Source: Candidatus Eisenbacteria bacterium RBG_16_71_46 (lineage in GTDB: Bacteria > Eisenbacteria > RBG-16-71-46). Taken from it: a stretch of 64,000 nucleotides of DNA. The position numbers and the translations under genes were made by a program. The first letter of the stretch is position 1. Each line of letters starts with the position of its first letter. The stretch is taken from assembly GCA_001780165.1 (NCBI GenBank), contig MFFQ01000037.1, positions 62,001-126,000 of the forward strand, given 5' to 3'. Under the pieces are notes generated by a model. The model ran no database searches. It was not told the origin of the DNA and saw nothing but the letters and a program-made list of their open reading frames with translations. This document shows positions 7,836-17,218 of the stretch, one piece after another.

Positions 7836-9256
7836 CAGACGATCCGGAAGTAATCGACCAGCGTGCAGCGCCGCAGCCGCGTGAAGCTGCGGGCCGTCGT
7901 CATGCCTTCGCCCGTGGGGCTTGCGATCGTGAAGCTGGTCGGCCCCTCGCCGCCCCAGCCGAGGCCAGCGAAGTTCGGACCGTTCTTGACGAAGATCGAG
8001 CAGTCGCACGCGCGCGCCATCTTCGAGAGCTTCTCGATGTTGCGCGAGTGCATCGAGGCGGTGTGGCGGAACCCGTGCTCGACCGCCACCGCGAAATCGA
8101 TGCCCTCGTCCACGGTCCGTGCCCGGGCGAGGCCCAGCACCGGCATCATCATCTCGGTCCACAGGAACGGGTGGTCGAGGTCCACCTCGCAGATCGCCAA
8201 CCGCTTACTGGGGTCGCAGGGGATGCCGGCGTCGCGCAGGATGAGGTCGACGTTCTTTCCGACGTACGTGCGGTTGATGACCGCGTGCCGGCGCGGCCCC
8301 CGCTCCTCGGCGATCAGCAGCTTGCGCAGCTGCTCGATCTGGTGCGGCGGCAGCACCACCGCCCCGTTGCGCGCGAAGGCCTCCTTGAGCCGGTCCGCGA
8401 TGAGCGCGACCGCGATCACTTCCTTCTCGTCGGTGCAGATGATGTTGTTGTCCAGCGAGGCTCCGGCGACGATGTCGCGTGCCGCCTTCTCGAGGTCCGC
8501 GGTCTCGTCCACGACCGCGGGCGGATTCCCCGGCCCCGCGGTGATCGCCTTCTTCCCGGCGTCGAGCGCCTCCCGCACCACCCCGGGCCCCCCGGTAACG
8601 ACGTTGAGCCGGATGCCCGGATAGCGCAGCAGGCGCTGGGCCACCTCGATGGTGGGCTGATCGACCGAGTGCAGGAGCGGCTGCGGCGCCCCGGCCCGCC
8701 GGGCGCCGCGGTTGATCAGGTCCACCGCGAGATTCGAGACCTTGCGCGCGTTGGGGTGCGGGCACAGCACCACGGTGTTGCCCCCGGCGATCATCGAGAT
8801 GCCGTTGTTGATGATCGTCTCGGTCGGGTTGGTCACCGGGGTGATGACCGCGATCGGGCCATAGGGGGCGCGCTCCTCGAGCGTCATCCCGCTGTCGCCG
8901 GTCCACACCCGCGGCTCGAGGTCCTCGGTGCCGGGCGTGCGCTCGGTGACGATGCGGTTCTTGAGGATCTTGTCCTCGACCCGGCCAAGGCCGGTCTCCT
9001 GCACCGCGACCTCGGCGAGCGCCCGGTAGTTGGCGGCGAGGATCTCGCGCACCGAGGCGATGATCCGCCGGCGGGTCTCGAGCGGGACCTGCGCGTAGGC
9101 CTCGAACGCCGAACCCGCCGCGGCCACCGCCTGGTCGAGGTCCGCGTGCACGCCGAGCGCCGGCGACGCGCCCGAGGTGCGCCCCGGGTCGCCGGACTCG
9201 AGGCGCTCCAGCACCTCGGAGACGATCGCCTCGATGCGCTTCGGTTCGATCGCCAT
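7835..9256 (-). CDS. CoA-acylating aldehyde dehydrogenase of a microcompartment (PduP/EutE family)
   Basis: This 473-residue enzyme should oxidise an aldehyde to acyl-CoA with NAD inside the compartment. Catalytic Cys274 lies in NNIICTDEKEV, the signature of the CoA-acylating PduP/EutE group, and ITPVTNPTETIINN and TAGPGNPPAVVD fit the cofactor and active-site regions. The first 20 residues (MAIEPKRIEAIVSEVLERLE) form a likely amphipathic helix followed by a proline/glycine linker, as in PduP encapsulation peptides. ATG at 9256 is preferred over the upstream TTG at 9280, since it places this helix at the extreme N-terminus. Substrate (acetaldehyde, propionaldehyde, lactaldehyde or other) cannot be decided. 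Confidence 0.92.
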   Translation of the reverse strand: MAIEPKRIEAIVSEVLERLESGDPGRTSGASPALGVHADLDQAVAAAGSAFEAYAQVPLETRRRIIASVREILAANYRALAEVAVQETGLGRVEDKILKNRIVTERTPGTEDLEPRVWTGDSGMTLEERAPYGPIAVITPVTNPTETIINNGISMIAGGNTVVLCPHPNARKVSNLAVDLINRGARRAGAPQPLLHSVDQPTIEVAQRLLRYPGIRLNVVTGGPGVVREALDAGKKAITAGPGNPPAVVDETADLEKAARDIVAGASLDNNIICTDEKEVIAVALIADRLKEAFARNGAVVLPPHQIEQLRKLLIAEERGPRRHAVINRTYVGKNVDLILRDAGIPCDPSKRLAICEVDLDHPFLWTEMMMPVLGLARARTVDEGIDFAVAVEHGFRHTASMHSRNIEKLSKMARACDCSIFVKNGPNFAGLGWGGEGPTSFTIASPTGEGMTTARSFTRLRRCTLVDYFRIV

Positions 9257-9276
9257 GCTTCGCCCCCGCGTCGGGC

Positions 9277-9582
9277 TCAACGCGCGCCCCGGCCGTGCTT
9301 GAGGTAGACGTCCCGGCCACCGGTCTCGACCGTGTCGACGATGCCGACGATCACCGCGTCCACCGGCTTCTCCCGCGACACCTCGGTCATGCGGGCCGAG
9401 GAGCCGGCCGCCACCAGCACCAGCTCGCCGGCGCCGGCACCCACCGCGTCGGCGGCGACGACGTGATTCCCCGTGGGCTTGAACTCACCGTCCACTTCGC
9501 GCACCAGCAGCAGCTTGAGTCCGAGCAGCCCGGAGTCCTTCCGGGTGGACACCACGGTGCCCAGCACCTGCGCCAGGATCAC
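9277..9582 (-). CDS. Microcompartment pentamer shell protein (EutN/CcmL family, BMC-P)
   Basis: A 101-residue BMC-P protein, third of its kind in this operon. It begins MILAQVLGTVVSTRKDSGL, has KLLLVREVD, and ends VIVGIVDTVETGGRDVYLK plus a short basic tail. The start is GTG at 9582, placed 7 bases after the stop of the upstream BMC-H gene. The N-terminal and C-terminal signatures are complete, so the protein should assemble as a vertex pentamer. Confidence 0.92.
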   Translation of the reverse strand: MILAQVLGTVVSTRKDSGLLGLKLLLVREVDGEFKPTGNHVVAADAVGAGAGELVLVAAGSSARMTEVSREKPVDAVIVGIVDTVETGGRDVYLKHGRGAR

Positions 9583-9589
9583 GCGTCGC

Positions 9590-9889
9590 CTACTTCTTGC
9601 CTGCCGTTTCGGGGCGCCGGATCGGCAGCACGTCCTCGAGCATGCCGTGCGGGCGCGGGATGACGTGGACCGACACCACCTCGCCGACCTTCGAGGCCGC
9701 CGCCGCGCCGGCCTCGGTCGCGGCGCGCACCGCGGCGACGTCGCCGCGCACGATCGTGGTCACGTAGCCGCCGCCGATCTTCTCGTAGTGCACCAGCGTG
9801 ACGCGCGCGGCCTTCACCATGGCGTCGGAGGCCTCCACCATCGCCACGAAGCCGCGCGTTTCGATCAAGCCCAGGGCTTCTTCCTGCAT
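9590..9889 (-). CDS. Microcompartment hexamer shell protein (BMC-H)
   Basis: A 99-residue single-domain BMC protein that should form the hexameric tiles of the shell facet. [20 protein letters not shown] near the N-terminus and [20 protein letters not shown] in the middle are canonical. ATG at 9889 has AAAGGAG six bases upstream, the best ribosome-binding site of the operon, which fits a major shell component. The predicted pore region, around KIGGG, is glycine-rich. A C-terminal tail of about 15 residues follows the domain. Confidence 0.95.
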   Translation of the reverse strand: MQEEALGLIETRGFVAMVEASDAMVKAARVTLVHYEKIGGGYVTTIVRGDVAAVRAATEAGAAAASKVGEVVSVHVIPRPHGMLEDVLPIRRPETAGKK

Positions 9890-9900
9890 CGGACGCTCCT

Positions 9901-10215
9901 TTAAGGGACGGGCCGAGCGTCGGCTCCCGCGCGGCCTGCGCCGGGTCCCGCGATCGGCTCTTCGAGCTGGACATCGGGCGACGGAATGACGTGGCGCAGC
10001 CGCAGTTCGCCGACTCGTTCGGCGGCGGCGGCGCCCGCGGCGACGGCCGCTTCCACGTCCCCCAGCGGACCGCGGACGAGGATCGTCACCAGGGCCTCGG
10101 GGGTCACCTCGTACCGCACCAGCCGGACGTTGGCGGCCTTGCACATGGCGTCGGCGGCCTCGACGGCCCCGACCCACCCGCGCGTCTCCACCAACCCCAA
10201 GGCCTCGCGTGCCAC
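9901..10215 (-). CDS. Microcompartment hexamer shell protein (BMC-H), first gene of the operon
   Basis: A 104-residue BMC-H protein ([40 protein letters not shown]). The pore segment differs from that of the downstream BMC-H (VTPEA instead of KIGGG), so the two hexamers may pass different molecules. A glycine/alanine-rich C-terminal extension follows residue 85. Two GTG starts are possible: 10245 and 10215. 10215 is preferred because it gives the normal MAREALGL family start and has GGAGGG about 12 bases upstream, while 10245 has no ribosome-binding site. Confidence 0.9.
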   Translation of the reverse strand: MAREALGLVETRGWVGAVEAADAMCKAANVRLVRYEVTPEALVTILVRGPLGDVEAAVAAGAAAAERVGELRLRHVIPSPDVQLEEPIAGPGAGRAGADARPVP

Positions 10216-10284
10216 CGTGCGGGACGACCCTCCGGCGCCGACCACTGACGTGCAGCCACGGCAGTTGCCGTGCTTGAGCGAGGC

Positions 10285-10313
10285 ACGCTAGCAGGGTTGC
10301 GGAGGCCGGTCAA
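10285..10313 (-). promoter_or_regulatory. Candidate promoter of the microcompartment operon
   Basis: TTGACC (10313-10308), a 17 bp spacer, and TAGCGT (10290-10285), followed by the first shell gene about 60 bases later. The -35 box matches five of six consensus bases; the -10 box is weak. Confidence 0.4.
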
Positions 10314-10933
10314 CGAACGCCTGCGCGACCCCGGGGCCGGCGACGGCGGAGGAGGACGCGGTCCACCCGGCCGCGGAGGAATCGGGCGGGCCCGCGGCGG
10401 AGGGTGCGGTCCGGCCAGCGGGAGCGGCCGAGGACGAGGTCCGTCCGGGGGGAGGAAAGTCATGGGCCCCGGCCGCGGGGAAGGTTGCGGTGCGCGTTGC
10501 TCGACCCGCGGGCGCGGGGCCCGATTAAAGTTCCCCGTATCGATCGTGTGCCGATCCGTGAGACTCCTTCGCTCGCGATAGGGGGATCAGCCCACAGTCG
10601 GCGAAGCACGCGTCGCACAGGGAACGCTTCGTATTCAATTGTCGGTCGGCTCCCGCGTCCCCCGATCGAGGCGCCGGCGGCGGGTCGCTGCCCGCCGTCG
10701 CGCCCTCCTCGAACGGCGTGGAGGTCACCGGAGCAGTAAGGCAAGGGCGGTGCCGTCCGGGGCTGGCCGGAACCGCGACCGGAAGCGCACGGCCAATCGG
10801 CTCGGCGCCAATCGATTGGAGACGGAGTCTCGAAACGACTGGAGCGTCGGGGGGGAGGTCGTGGGGAGTACGGGGACTGAATCTGGGGGATTTCGCGGGC
10901 GCGCCGGCCGGCCGCTGGGGGAATCTCCCCGAC
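10314..10933. other. Long intergenic region without a supported gene
   Basis: About 620 bases lie between the microcompartment promoter and the terminator of the peptide transporter. The sequence is very G+C-rich with low-complexity GGCCG runs at 10330-10450. One short minus-strand frame (10525-10728) contains CDACFADC but has no ribosome-binding site and no recognisable relatives. No tRNA cloverleaf, riboswitch core or tandem repeat was found by eye. Confidence 0.5.
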
Positions 10934-10972
10934 CCTCCCGCGGCAAGGCGGAACCTGCCGTTGCCGGGGAGG
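10934..10972 (-). terminator. Stem-loop terminator of the peptide ABC transporter operon
   Basis: On the transcribed strand, CCTCCC and CGGCAA pair with TTGCCG and GGGAGG (12 bp with one bulged C) around a loop of about 14 bases, 8 bases beyond the stop codon of the last ATPase gene. No T-tract follows. Confidence 0.5.
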
Positions 10973-10980
10973 CGGGGGAC

Positions 10981-12043
10981 CTAGAAGGTGCTCGCTGGCG
11001 CCGCCGCCGAGGGCTGCGGCGGGCCACCGCCCTCGGCGACCCCGCCCGTGGCGAGCGACACGGGATCCACGCCCGGGAGCAGGCGCTCGGCGAAGTGGCA
11101 CGCCGACCAGTGGTGCGGTGCGATCTCGCGCAACTCGGGCTCCTCGCGGGCGCAGATCTCCTTGGCCATGAAACAGCGCGGGTGGAAGCGGCAGCCACTC
11201 GGCGGCCGCGCCGGGCTCGGCACGTCGCCCTGCAGCACGATGCGCTGGCGGCGGCGATCGGGGTCGGGGACCGGGATCGCCGACAGCAGCGACGCGCTGT
11301 AGGGATGCCGCGCGTTGCGGTAGAGCTCGATGCTGCCCGCGAGCTCGACGATCTTGCCCAGGTACATGACCGCCACCCGATCGCTGATGTGCTCCACGAC
11401 CGAGAGATCGTGGGCGACGAACAGGTAGGTCAGGTTCATCTTCCGCTGCAGGTCGCGCAGCAGGTTGATGATCTGGGCCTGGATCGAGACGTCGAGGGCG
11501 GACACCGGCTCGTCGGCGACGATCAGTCGCGGACTCACGGCCAGGGCCCGGGCCACGCCGATACGCTGGCGCTGCCCCCCCGAGAACTCGTGCGGGTAGC
11601 GTCGCGCGTGGCTCGGGGACAGGCCCACGAGCGTGAGCAGCTCGGCGACCCGATCGCGCGCCTTCTGCCCGCGCGCGATCTGGTGGATCGAGAGGGCCTC
11701 CCCCAGCATGCTGCCCACCGTCAGGCGGGGGTTGAGGCTCGAGTACGGGTCCTGGAAAACGATCTGCATCTGCCGGCGCAGCGCGCGCAGGTCGCGCTTG
11801 TTGAGGGTGGTGACCTCGCGCCCCTCGAAGCGAATACTCCCCGCGGTGGGCTCGATCAGGCGCAGGACGCAGCGGCCGGTCGTGGTCTTGCCGCAGCCGC
11901 TCTCGCCCACCAGGCCGAGGACCTCGCCGGCGTTGACCGAGAACGAGATGCCGTCCACCGCCTTGACGTGACCGACGGTGCGCGAGAGCAGCCCGCGGCG
12001 GATCGGAAAGTACTTCTTCAGGCCCTCGACCTGCAGCAGCGGC

Positions 12044-12051
<8 letters not shown>
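10981..12051 (-). CDS. dppF: Oligopeptide/dipeptide ABC transporter ATPase (DppF/OppF type)
   Basis: One of two ATPases that power peptide import from the cytoplasmic side. The 356-residue protein has Walker [11 protein letters not shown]-loop [12 protein letters not shown], signature [15 protein letters not shown] and Walker [13 protein letters not shown], plus the C-terminal oligopeptide/dipeptide domain with the cysteine pattern GCRFHPRC...C...C seen in OppD/DppD-type subunits, which can hold an iron-sulfur cluster in some members. The start is GTG at 12051, overlapping the end of the paralogous ATPase gene by 8 bases. It is last in a five-gene operon. Peptide specificity is inferred from the family only. 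Confidence 0.92.
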
Positions 12052-13062
<1,011 letters not shown>

Positions 13063-13066
<4 letters not shown>

Positions 13067-14211
13067 CCGGTCTTCCCTCCCTGGATCTTGCGGGGATCGA
13101 GCGCGTCGCGCAGCCCGTCGCCGAGGAAATTGTAGGCCATCACCGTGAGAAAGATCGCGATTCCGGGCGCGTAGAGCAGCCACGAGAACGAGTTGAGCAC
13201 GCGCAGGCTGCGCGCCTGGTTGAGCATGTTGCCCCACGAGGCGCTGGGCTCCTGGACTCCCACGCCGAGAAAGGACAGGAACACCTCGCCGAGGATGTAG
13301 TACGGGATCGAGAGCGTCGCCGCGACGATCACGAACGACATGGTATTCGGCAGGATGTGGCGGGTGATGATGCGCATCCGACCCACGCCGAGAGCCTCGG
13401 CGGCCGAGACGTACTCGGCGCGGCGGATGGAGAGCACCATGCCGCGGATGATGCGCGCGAGGCTGGCCCAGCCGATGAAGGCGAGGATGCCGACGATCCC
13501 GAGATAGACCTGCTGGCTCGGGAGATTGGTCGGGAACACCGCCCTGAGCGCGATGATCAGGTAGAGGCCCGGGATGCTGAGCAGCAGCTCGGTCGAGCGC
13601 ATGATGAGCGTGTCCACCCATCCGCCGACGTAGCCGGAGATGCCGCCCAGCAGCAATCCGATGGTGAACGAGATGAGGATGCCGACCAGCCCCACGGTGA
13701 GCGAGACCTGGCCGCCGAACAGCAGGCGCGAGACTTCGTCGCGCCCGAAGGGATCGGTGCCGAGCAGGTAGACCCGGCCTGGAGGGTCCACCCCGTAGAG
13801 GTGACGGCCGGTATCGAACAGGCCGAACAGCCGGTACGGCGCCCCGACCGTGAACCAGCGCAGCGCTAGCGGCCGGCTGCGGTCCTCACGGTAGGTCAGC
13901 GGCTGTCCGGGCACCGGTTCAGTCGCGTAGACGAATCCCCCCGGGTGCAACCTCCCCGTGGCGTCCACCCAGTGGATCCGCATCGGGGGGTGGAAGAAGC
14001 GGTCGCGGTCCATGGTCTGCTCGCCGTACGGTGCCAGGAACGGGGCGAACAGCGCGGCGCCGTAGAAGACCAGCAGCAGGATGCCGCCGGCGATCGCCAC
14101 CGGGGTGCGACGGATCTGGCTCCAGAAGATCCGCCACGGCGAGCGCGGCGCGGCCGCAGCCTCGAGATCCTCGGCGGCATCCGGGGGGCTGAGGGCCGCG
14201 GTCTCAGTCAT
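13063..14211 (-). CDS. dppC: Peptide ABC transporter permease (DppC/OppC type)
   Basis: Inner-membrane permease of 382 residues. It has an N-terminal transmembrane helix (about 38-58), a long extracytoplasmic loop (about 60-160) and then five helices; the ATPase-contacting EAA loop is [20 protein letters not shown]. The periplasmic loop between helix 1 and the core is longer (about 100 residues) than in DppC of model species, where the protein is about 300 residues. This larger variant is seen in some peptide permeases with microcin-C-like (YejE) organisation. The start is ATG at 14211, overlapping the upstream permease by 8 bases. Confidence 0.92.
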
Positions 14212-15172
14212 AGGCGATGCGCGGATCGGCGATGGCGAGCAGCATGTCGGCGATCAGGTTGCCGGCGATCAGCACGACGGAGGCCATCAGCACCGAGCCC
14301 ATGACCAGGTACTGGTCCTGCGACAGGATGGCGTCGAGCGTGATGCGCCCCAGGCCCGGCCACGAGAAGATGATCTCGGCCACGAACGAGCCCGACACCA
14401 GCGAGCCGAGCGTGAACCCGAACAGCGTGATCAGCGGGTTGATGGCGTTGCGCAGCGCGTGCTTGAAGACGACCGTGTTCTCGTCAAGCCCCTTGGCGCG
14501 GGCGGTCGTGACGTAGTCCAGGCGCAGCACGTCGAGCAGGTTGGCGCGCATCTGCCGCATGCGGCCGGCGAGCGGGATGAGCCCGACGACGAGGGCGGGC
14601 AGCGCGAGGTGGTGGAGCAGGTCGAGCAGTCTGCCGAGGGCGTCGAGGTTCTCCCAGTCGAGCGTCCGCATCCCCCCTACCGGGAACCAGCCGGTGCGCG
14701 CCGCCAGGAGCAGCAGGAGGAGTCCCGACAGCACCTCGGGGATCGAGAGCCAGACGAAGGCCATCAGCGACAACGCCTTGTCCACCCACGAGTACTGCCG
14801 CACGGCCGCCCACACCCCGAGCGGGATGGACAGCCCCCAGGTCACGATCGCCGCGGCCGAGGCCAGGATCAGGGTGTTGATGAGCCCCTCGCGCAGCACG
14901 GCGAACACCGGTTGGTGGCGCGAGAACGACTCGCCAAAGTCGAAACGGAGAAAGAGGTTCTTGAGATAGAGCCCGTACTGCACGTACCAGGGCTGGTCGA
15001 GGCCGAAGCGACGGCGCATGGCCTCGATGGTCTCGGTGGAGATGGCGGGGTTCTCCGCCATGGTGTTGAGGAAGTCCCCGGGCGCCAGCTGCAGCAGCAG
15101 GAACGTCAGCGCCGAGATCCCGAGCAGCAGCGGGATCGTCTGCAGCAGGCGCCGGAGGACGTAGGTGCGCAT
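14204..15172 (-). CDS. dppB: Peptide ABC transporter permease (DppB/OppB type)
   Basis: Inner-membrane permease of 322 residues with an N-terminal signal-like helix (RRLLQTIPLLLGISALTFLL), FGLDQPWYVQYGLYLKNL, and the EAA loop DYVTTARAKGLDENTVVFKH that docks to the ATPases. Length and topology (six helices) are normal. It follows the binding-protein gene after a structured 177-base spacer and overlaps the second permease by 8 bases. Probably expressed less than the binding protein because of that spacer. Confidence 0.93.
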   Translation of the reverse strand: MRTYVLRRLLQTIPLLLGISALTFLLLQLAPGDFLNTMAENPAISTETIEAMRRRFGLDQPWYVQYGLYLKNLFLRFDFGESFSRHQPVFAVLREGLINTLILASAAAIVTWGLSIPLGVWAAVRQYSWVDKALSLMAFVWLSIPEVLSGLLLLLLAARTGWFPVGGMRTLDWENLDALGRLLDLLHHLALPALVVGLIPLAGRMRQMRANLLDVLRLDYVTTARAKGLDENTVVFKHALRNAINPLITLFGFTLGSLVSGSFVAEIIFSWPGLGRITLDAILSQDQYLVMGSVLMASVVLIAGNLIADMLLAIADPRIAYD

Positions 15173-15188
15173 CTCAGGCCAGGCGCTT

Positions 15189-15350
15189 GTGTTCCGTACC
15201 GGGATTCATGTCCACGCCTCGCGGGTCCTCACGGTCGCCCGCTGCGTTGCTCCTGCTCGACGTATCTTCGGATACGACGTCGTCGTCGCGCCTCGCGGGC
15301 GACCGCGAGGCCTCCCCGGGGACGCGCACACGACTTCCGGCACGGAACAC
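15189..15350. repeat. Nested inverted repeat between binding-protein and permease genes
   Basis: Outer arms GTGTTCCGTACCGG (15189-15202) and CCGGCACGGAACAC (15337-15350) pair at 13 of 14 positions. Inner arms CGGTCGCCCGC (15232-15242) and GCGGGCGACCG (15295-15305) pair perfectly, and the centre holds CGTATC-TTCG-GATACG (15261-15276). The outer right arm ends on the first base of the binding-protein stop codon. In the transcript this would fold into one long branched hairpin, likely to stabilise the upstream message or reduce read-through. Confidence 0.75.
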
Positions 15351-17182
15351 TAGGCGCGCTGGCCCCGCGGCTTCTTGAATACCCGGTCGATATTCCAGAG
15401 GATGCGGTGCGGGATCACGCTCGGGTGGACGTTGCCGAAGCCGTTGCGCACCGGGACCTTGGCGATGAGCGTCGGCAGCCAGATGATCCAGGACTCCTCG
15501 TTCACCAGGTTCTGGATCTGGCGCCAGGCCTCGTGGCGCACCGCGGAGTCGATCGTGCCCACGTTTTCGTCCATGAGCGCGTTGATCTTGGCCTCCGCCG
15601 CGGTCTCCGGGCGGGGTTGCTTGATGTTCCAGTAGTGCGTCAACCCGCTCGAGCGCCATACGTTCTGCCCCATGCCCGGGTCCGGCGGGACTCCGGTCTG
15701 GAGCCCGAGCAGGATGGACTCGTACTGGAAGTCCTGCCGCAGGTTCGTGATGAGGGTGTTGAAGTCCACCGGCGTCGGCGTGCATTTGATTCCGACCTTG
15801 GCCAGGTCGTCCTGGATGAAGTTGCACATCGACACTCTCAGCACGTTGTCGCTGTTGGTCTTGAGCGAGAAGTTCACGGTCCGGCCGTTCGCGTCCTCGA
15901 GGAATCCGTCGCCGTTCACGTCCTTCCATCCCAACCCGGCGAGCAGCTGCTTCGCTTCCTCCGGGTTGTAGTCGAAATGCGTGACGCCGGGCGTGAACCA
16001 CTTCTTGTTGCCGGGCGTGCTGGTGGACCAGTTCTTGACCGCCTCGCCGAACAGCACGCTCTGGATGATCGCGTCGCGGTCCACGGCCATCGACACCGCG
16101 CGCCGGAAGTCACGGTTCGTGAACCAGGCATAGTGCTCGGCGTCGATCTGCGGCGCGCCCAGCGTTTTGCCCGCGGTGGGCTGGCGGACCTTGTTGAGAT
16201 TGAACCAGAAGAAGTTGGTGTTGAGGGCCGGCCCCAGGTCGTAGAAGGTGTAGTTGCCCTTCGCTTGGGACTCCTCGTAGCTCTTGTAGTCCTCGGGCTT
16301 GACGTTGTCGAGCGCGTCGATGTCCCCCGCCTGGAACTTGAGCGCCGCGGTGTTCTGATCGGGGACGATCAGGAACACCAACTCGTCGAGGTAGGGCAGC
16401 CGCTGGCCCTTGGCATCCACGCCGAACCAGTAGGGATTGCGCTCCAGCACCGTCTTCTCGCCCGGCACGTACTGCTTGAGCCTCCACGGACCGCTGGTCA
16501 CGAGGCTCTCGGGAGCCGTGCTGACGCTGAAGCTCGACGCGAAGTCGCCGCGCCGGAACGCCGGCTCCAGGACGTGCTTCGGCATGATGCGTAGCGAGCC
16601 CACCGCCGGGACCATCAGGGCGTAAGGGCGCGGGATCCTGATCACCACGGTGTAGGAATCCGGCGCGGAGACCTCGAAGGCCTTGCCGTCGATCTTGAGC
16701 AGGTCCTGGATCGAGGGATGGAGCGTCTGGTCGTAGGCCACCTCGAAGTCGAACAGCACGTCCTCCGACGTGATCGGATGCCCGTCGGAGAACCGGGCGC
16801 CGCGACGCAAGTGGAAGGTCCAGACCTTGCCGTCGGCGCTCGCCTCGTAGGACTTGGCGAGCAGCGCGAAGTCCTCCTGGCTGGCGTTGTCGAAGTCCGC
16901 GAGCCCGGTGAAGAGCAACTGCGTGATGTCGCTCGACGAGGTTTCGTTCGCCATGATGGCGTTGAAGGACTTGGGCGGCGAGGTCTGGCCGATGACGAAG
17001 CGCCCCCCATACACGCCGATCTCGGGCGCGGCCAGCATCATGGTGTCGGCGGGCGGCGGGTGGGGATCCTGGTAGGTGGTCTTGGCTTCCCCCGCTCTGC
17101 CGCCACAGCCGCCGGCGGCCAGTCCCAGGCCCAGCGCGAGGGCCAGGGCGGCCCCCCCGCGGCACGCGGTCCGCATGGTCAT
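15350..17182 (-). CDS. Peptide ABC transporter substrate-binding lipoprotein (DppA/OppA, SBP family 5)
   Basis: A 610-residue extracytoplasmic solute-binding protein that captures peptides for the importer encoded downstream. The N-terminus (MTMRTACRGGAALALALGLG) is a signal peptide ending in a lipobox-like AAGGC with the cysteine near residue 26, so it is probably membrane anchored. GARFSDGHPITSEDVLFDFE and the region around NPYWFGVDAKGQRLPYLDEL are typical of SBP family 5. It is longer than DppA (about 535 residues). ATG at 17182 has GGAGGA six bases upstream. Its own promoter lies at 17234-17263. Confidence 0.93.
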   Translation of the reverse strand: MTMRTACRGGAALALALGLGLAAGGCGGRAGEAKTTYQDPHPPPADTMMLAAPEIGVYGGRFVIGQTSPPKSFNAIMANETSSSDITQLLFTGLADFDNASQEDFALLAKSYEASADGKVWTFHLRRGARFSDGHPITSEDVLFDFEVAYDQTLHPSIQDLLKIDGKAFEVSAPDSYTVVIRIPRPYALMVPAVGSLRIMPKHVLEPAFRRGDFASSFSVSTAPESLVTSGPWRLKQYVPGEKTVLERNPYWFGVDAKGQRLPYLDELVFLIVPDQNTAALKFQAGDIDALDNVKPEDYKSYEESQAKGNYTFYDLGPALNTNFFWFNLNKVRQPTAGKTLGAPQIDAEHYAWFTNRDFRRAVSMAVDRDAIIQSVLFGEAVKNWSTSTPGNKKWFTPGVTHFDYNPEEAKQLLAGLGWKDVNGDGFLEDANGRTVNFSLKTNSDNVLRVSMCNFIQDDLAKVGIKCTPTPVDFNTLITNLRQDFQYESILLGLQTGVPPDPGMGQNVWRSSGLTHYWNIKQPRPETAAEAKINALMDENVGTIDSAVRHEAWRQIQNLVNEESWIIWLPTLIAKVPVRNGFGNVHPSVIPHRILWNIDRVFKKPRGQRA

Positions 17183-17218
17183 CTCACGTCCTCCCCCGGA
17201 TCGTTGTCATGGTGTGGG

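Noticed and set aside
10525..10728. 67-codon minus-strand frame with CDACFADC
   Set aside because: No ribosome-binding site, no promoter, no recognisable relatives, and composition like the surrounding spacer.
10246..10980. Cobalamin riboswitch sought upstream of the microcompartment operon
   Set aside because: No B12-box sequence was seen on the minus strand.
14081..16594. 837-codon plus-strand frame
   Set aside because: Antisense shadow of the peptide permease and binding-protein genes; low-complexity His/Gln/Arg-rich translation.
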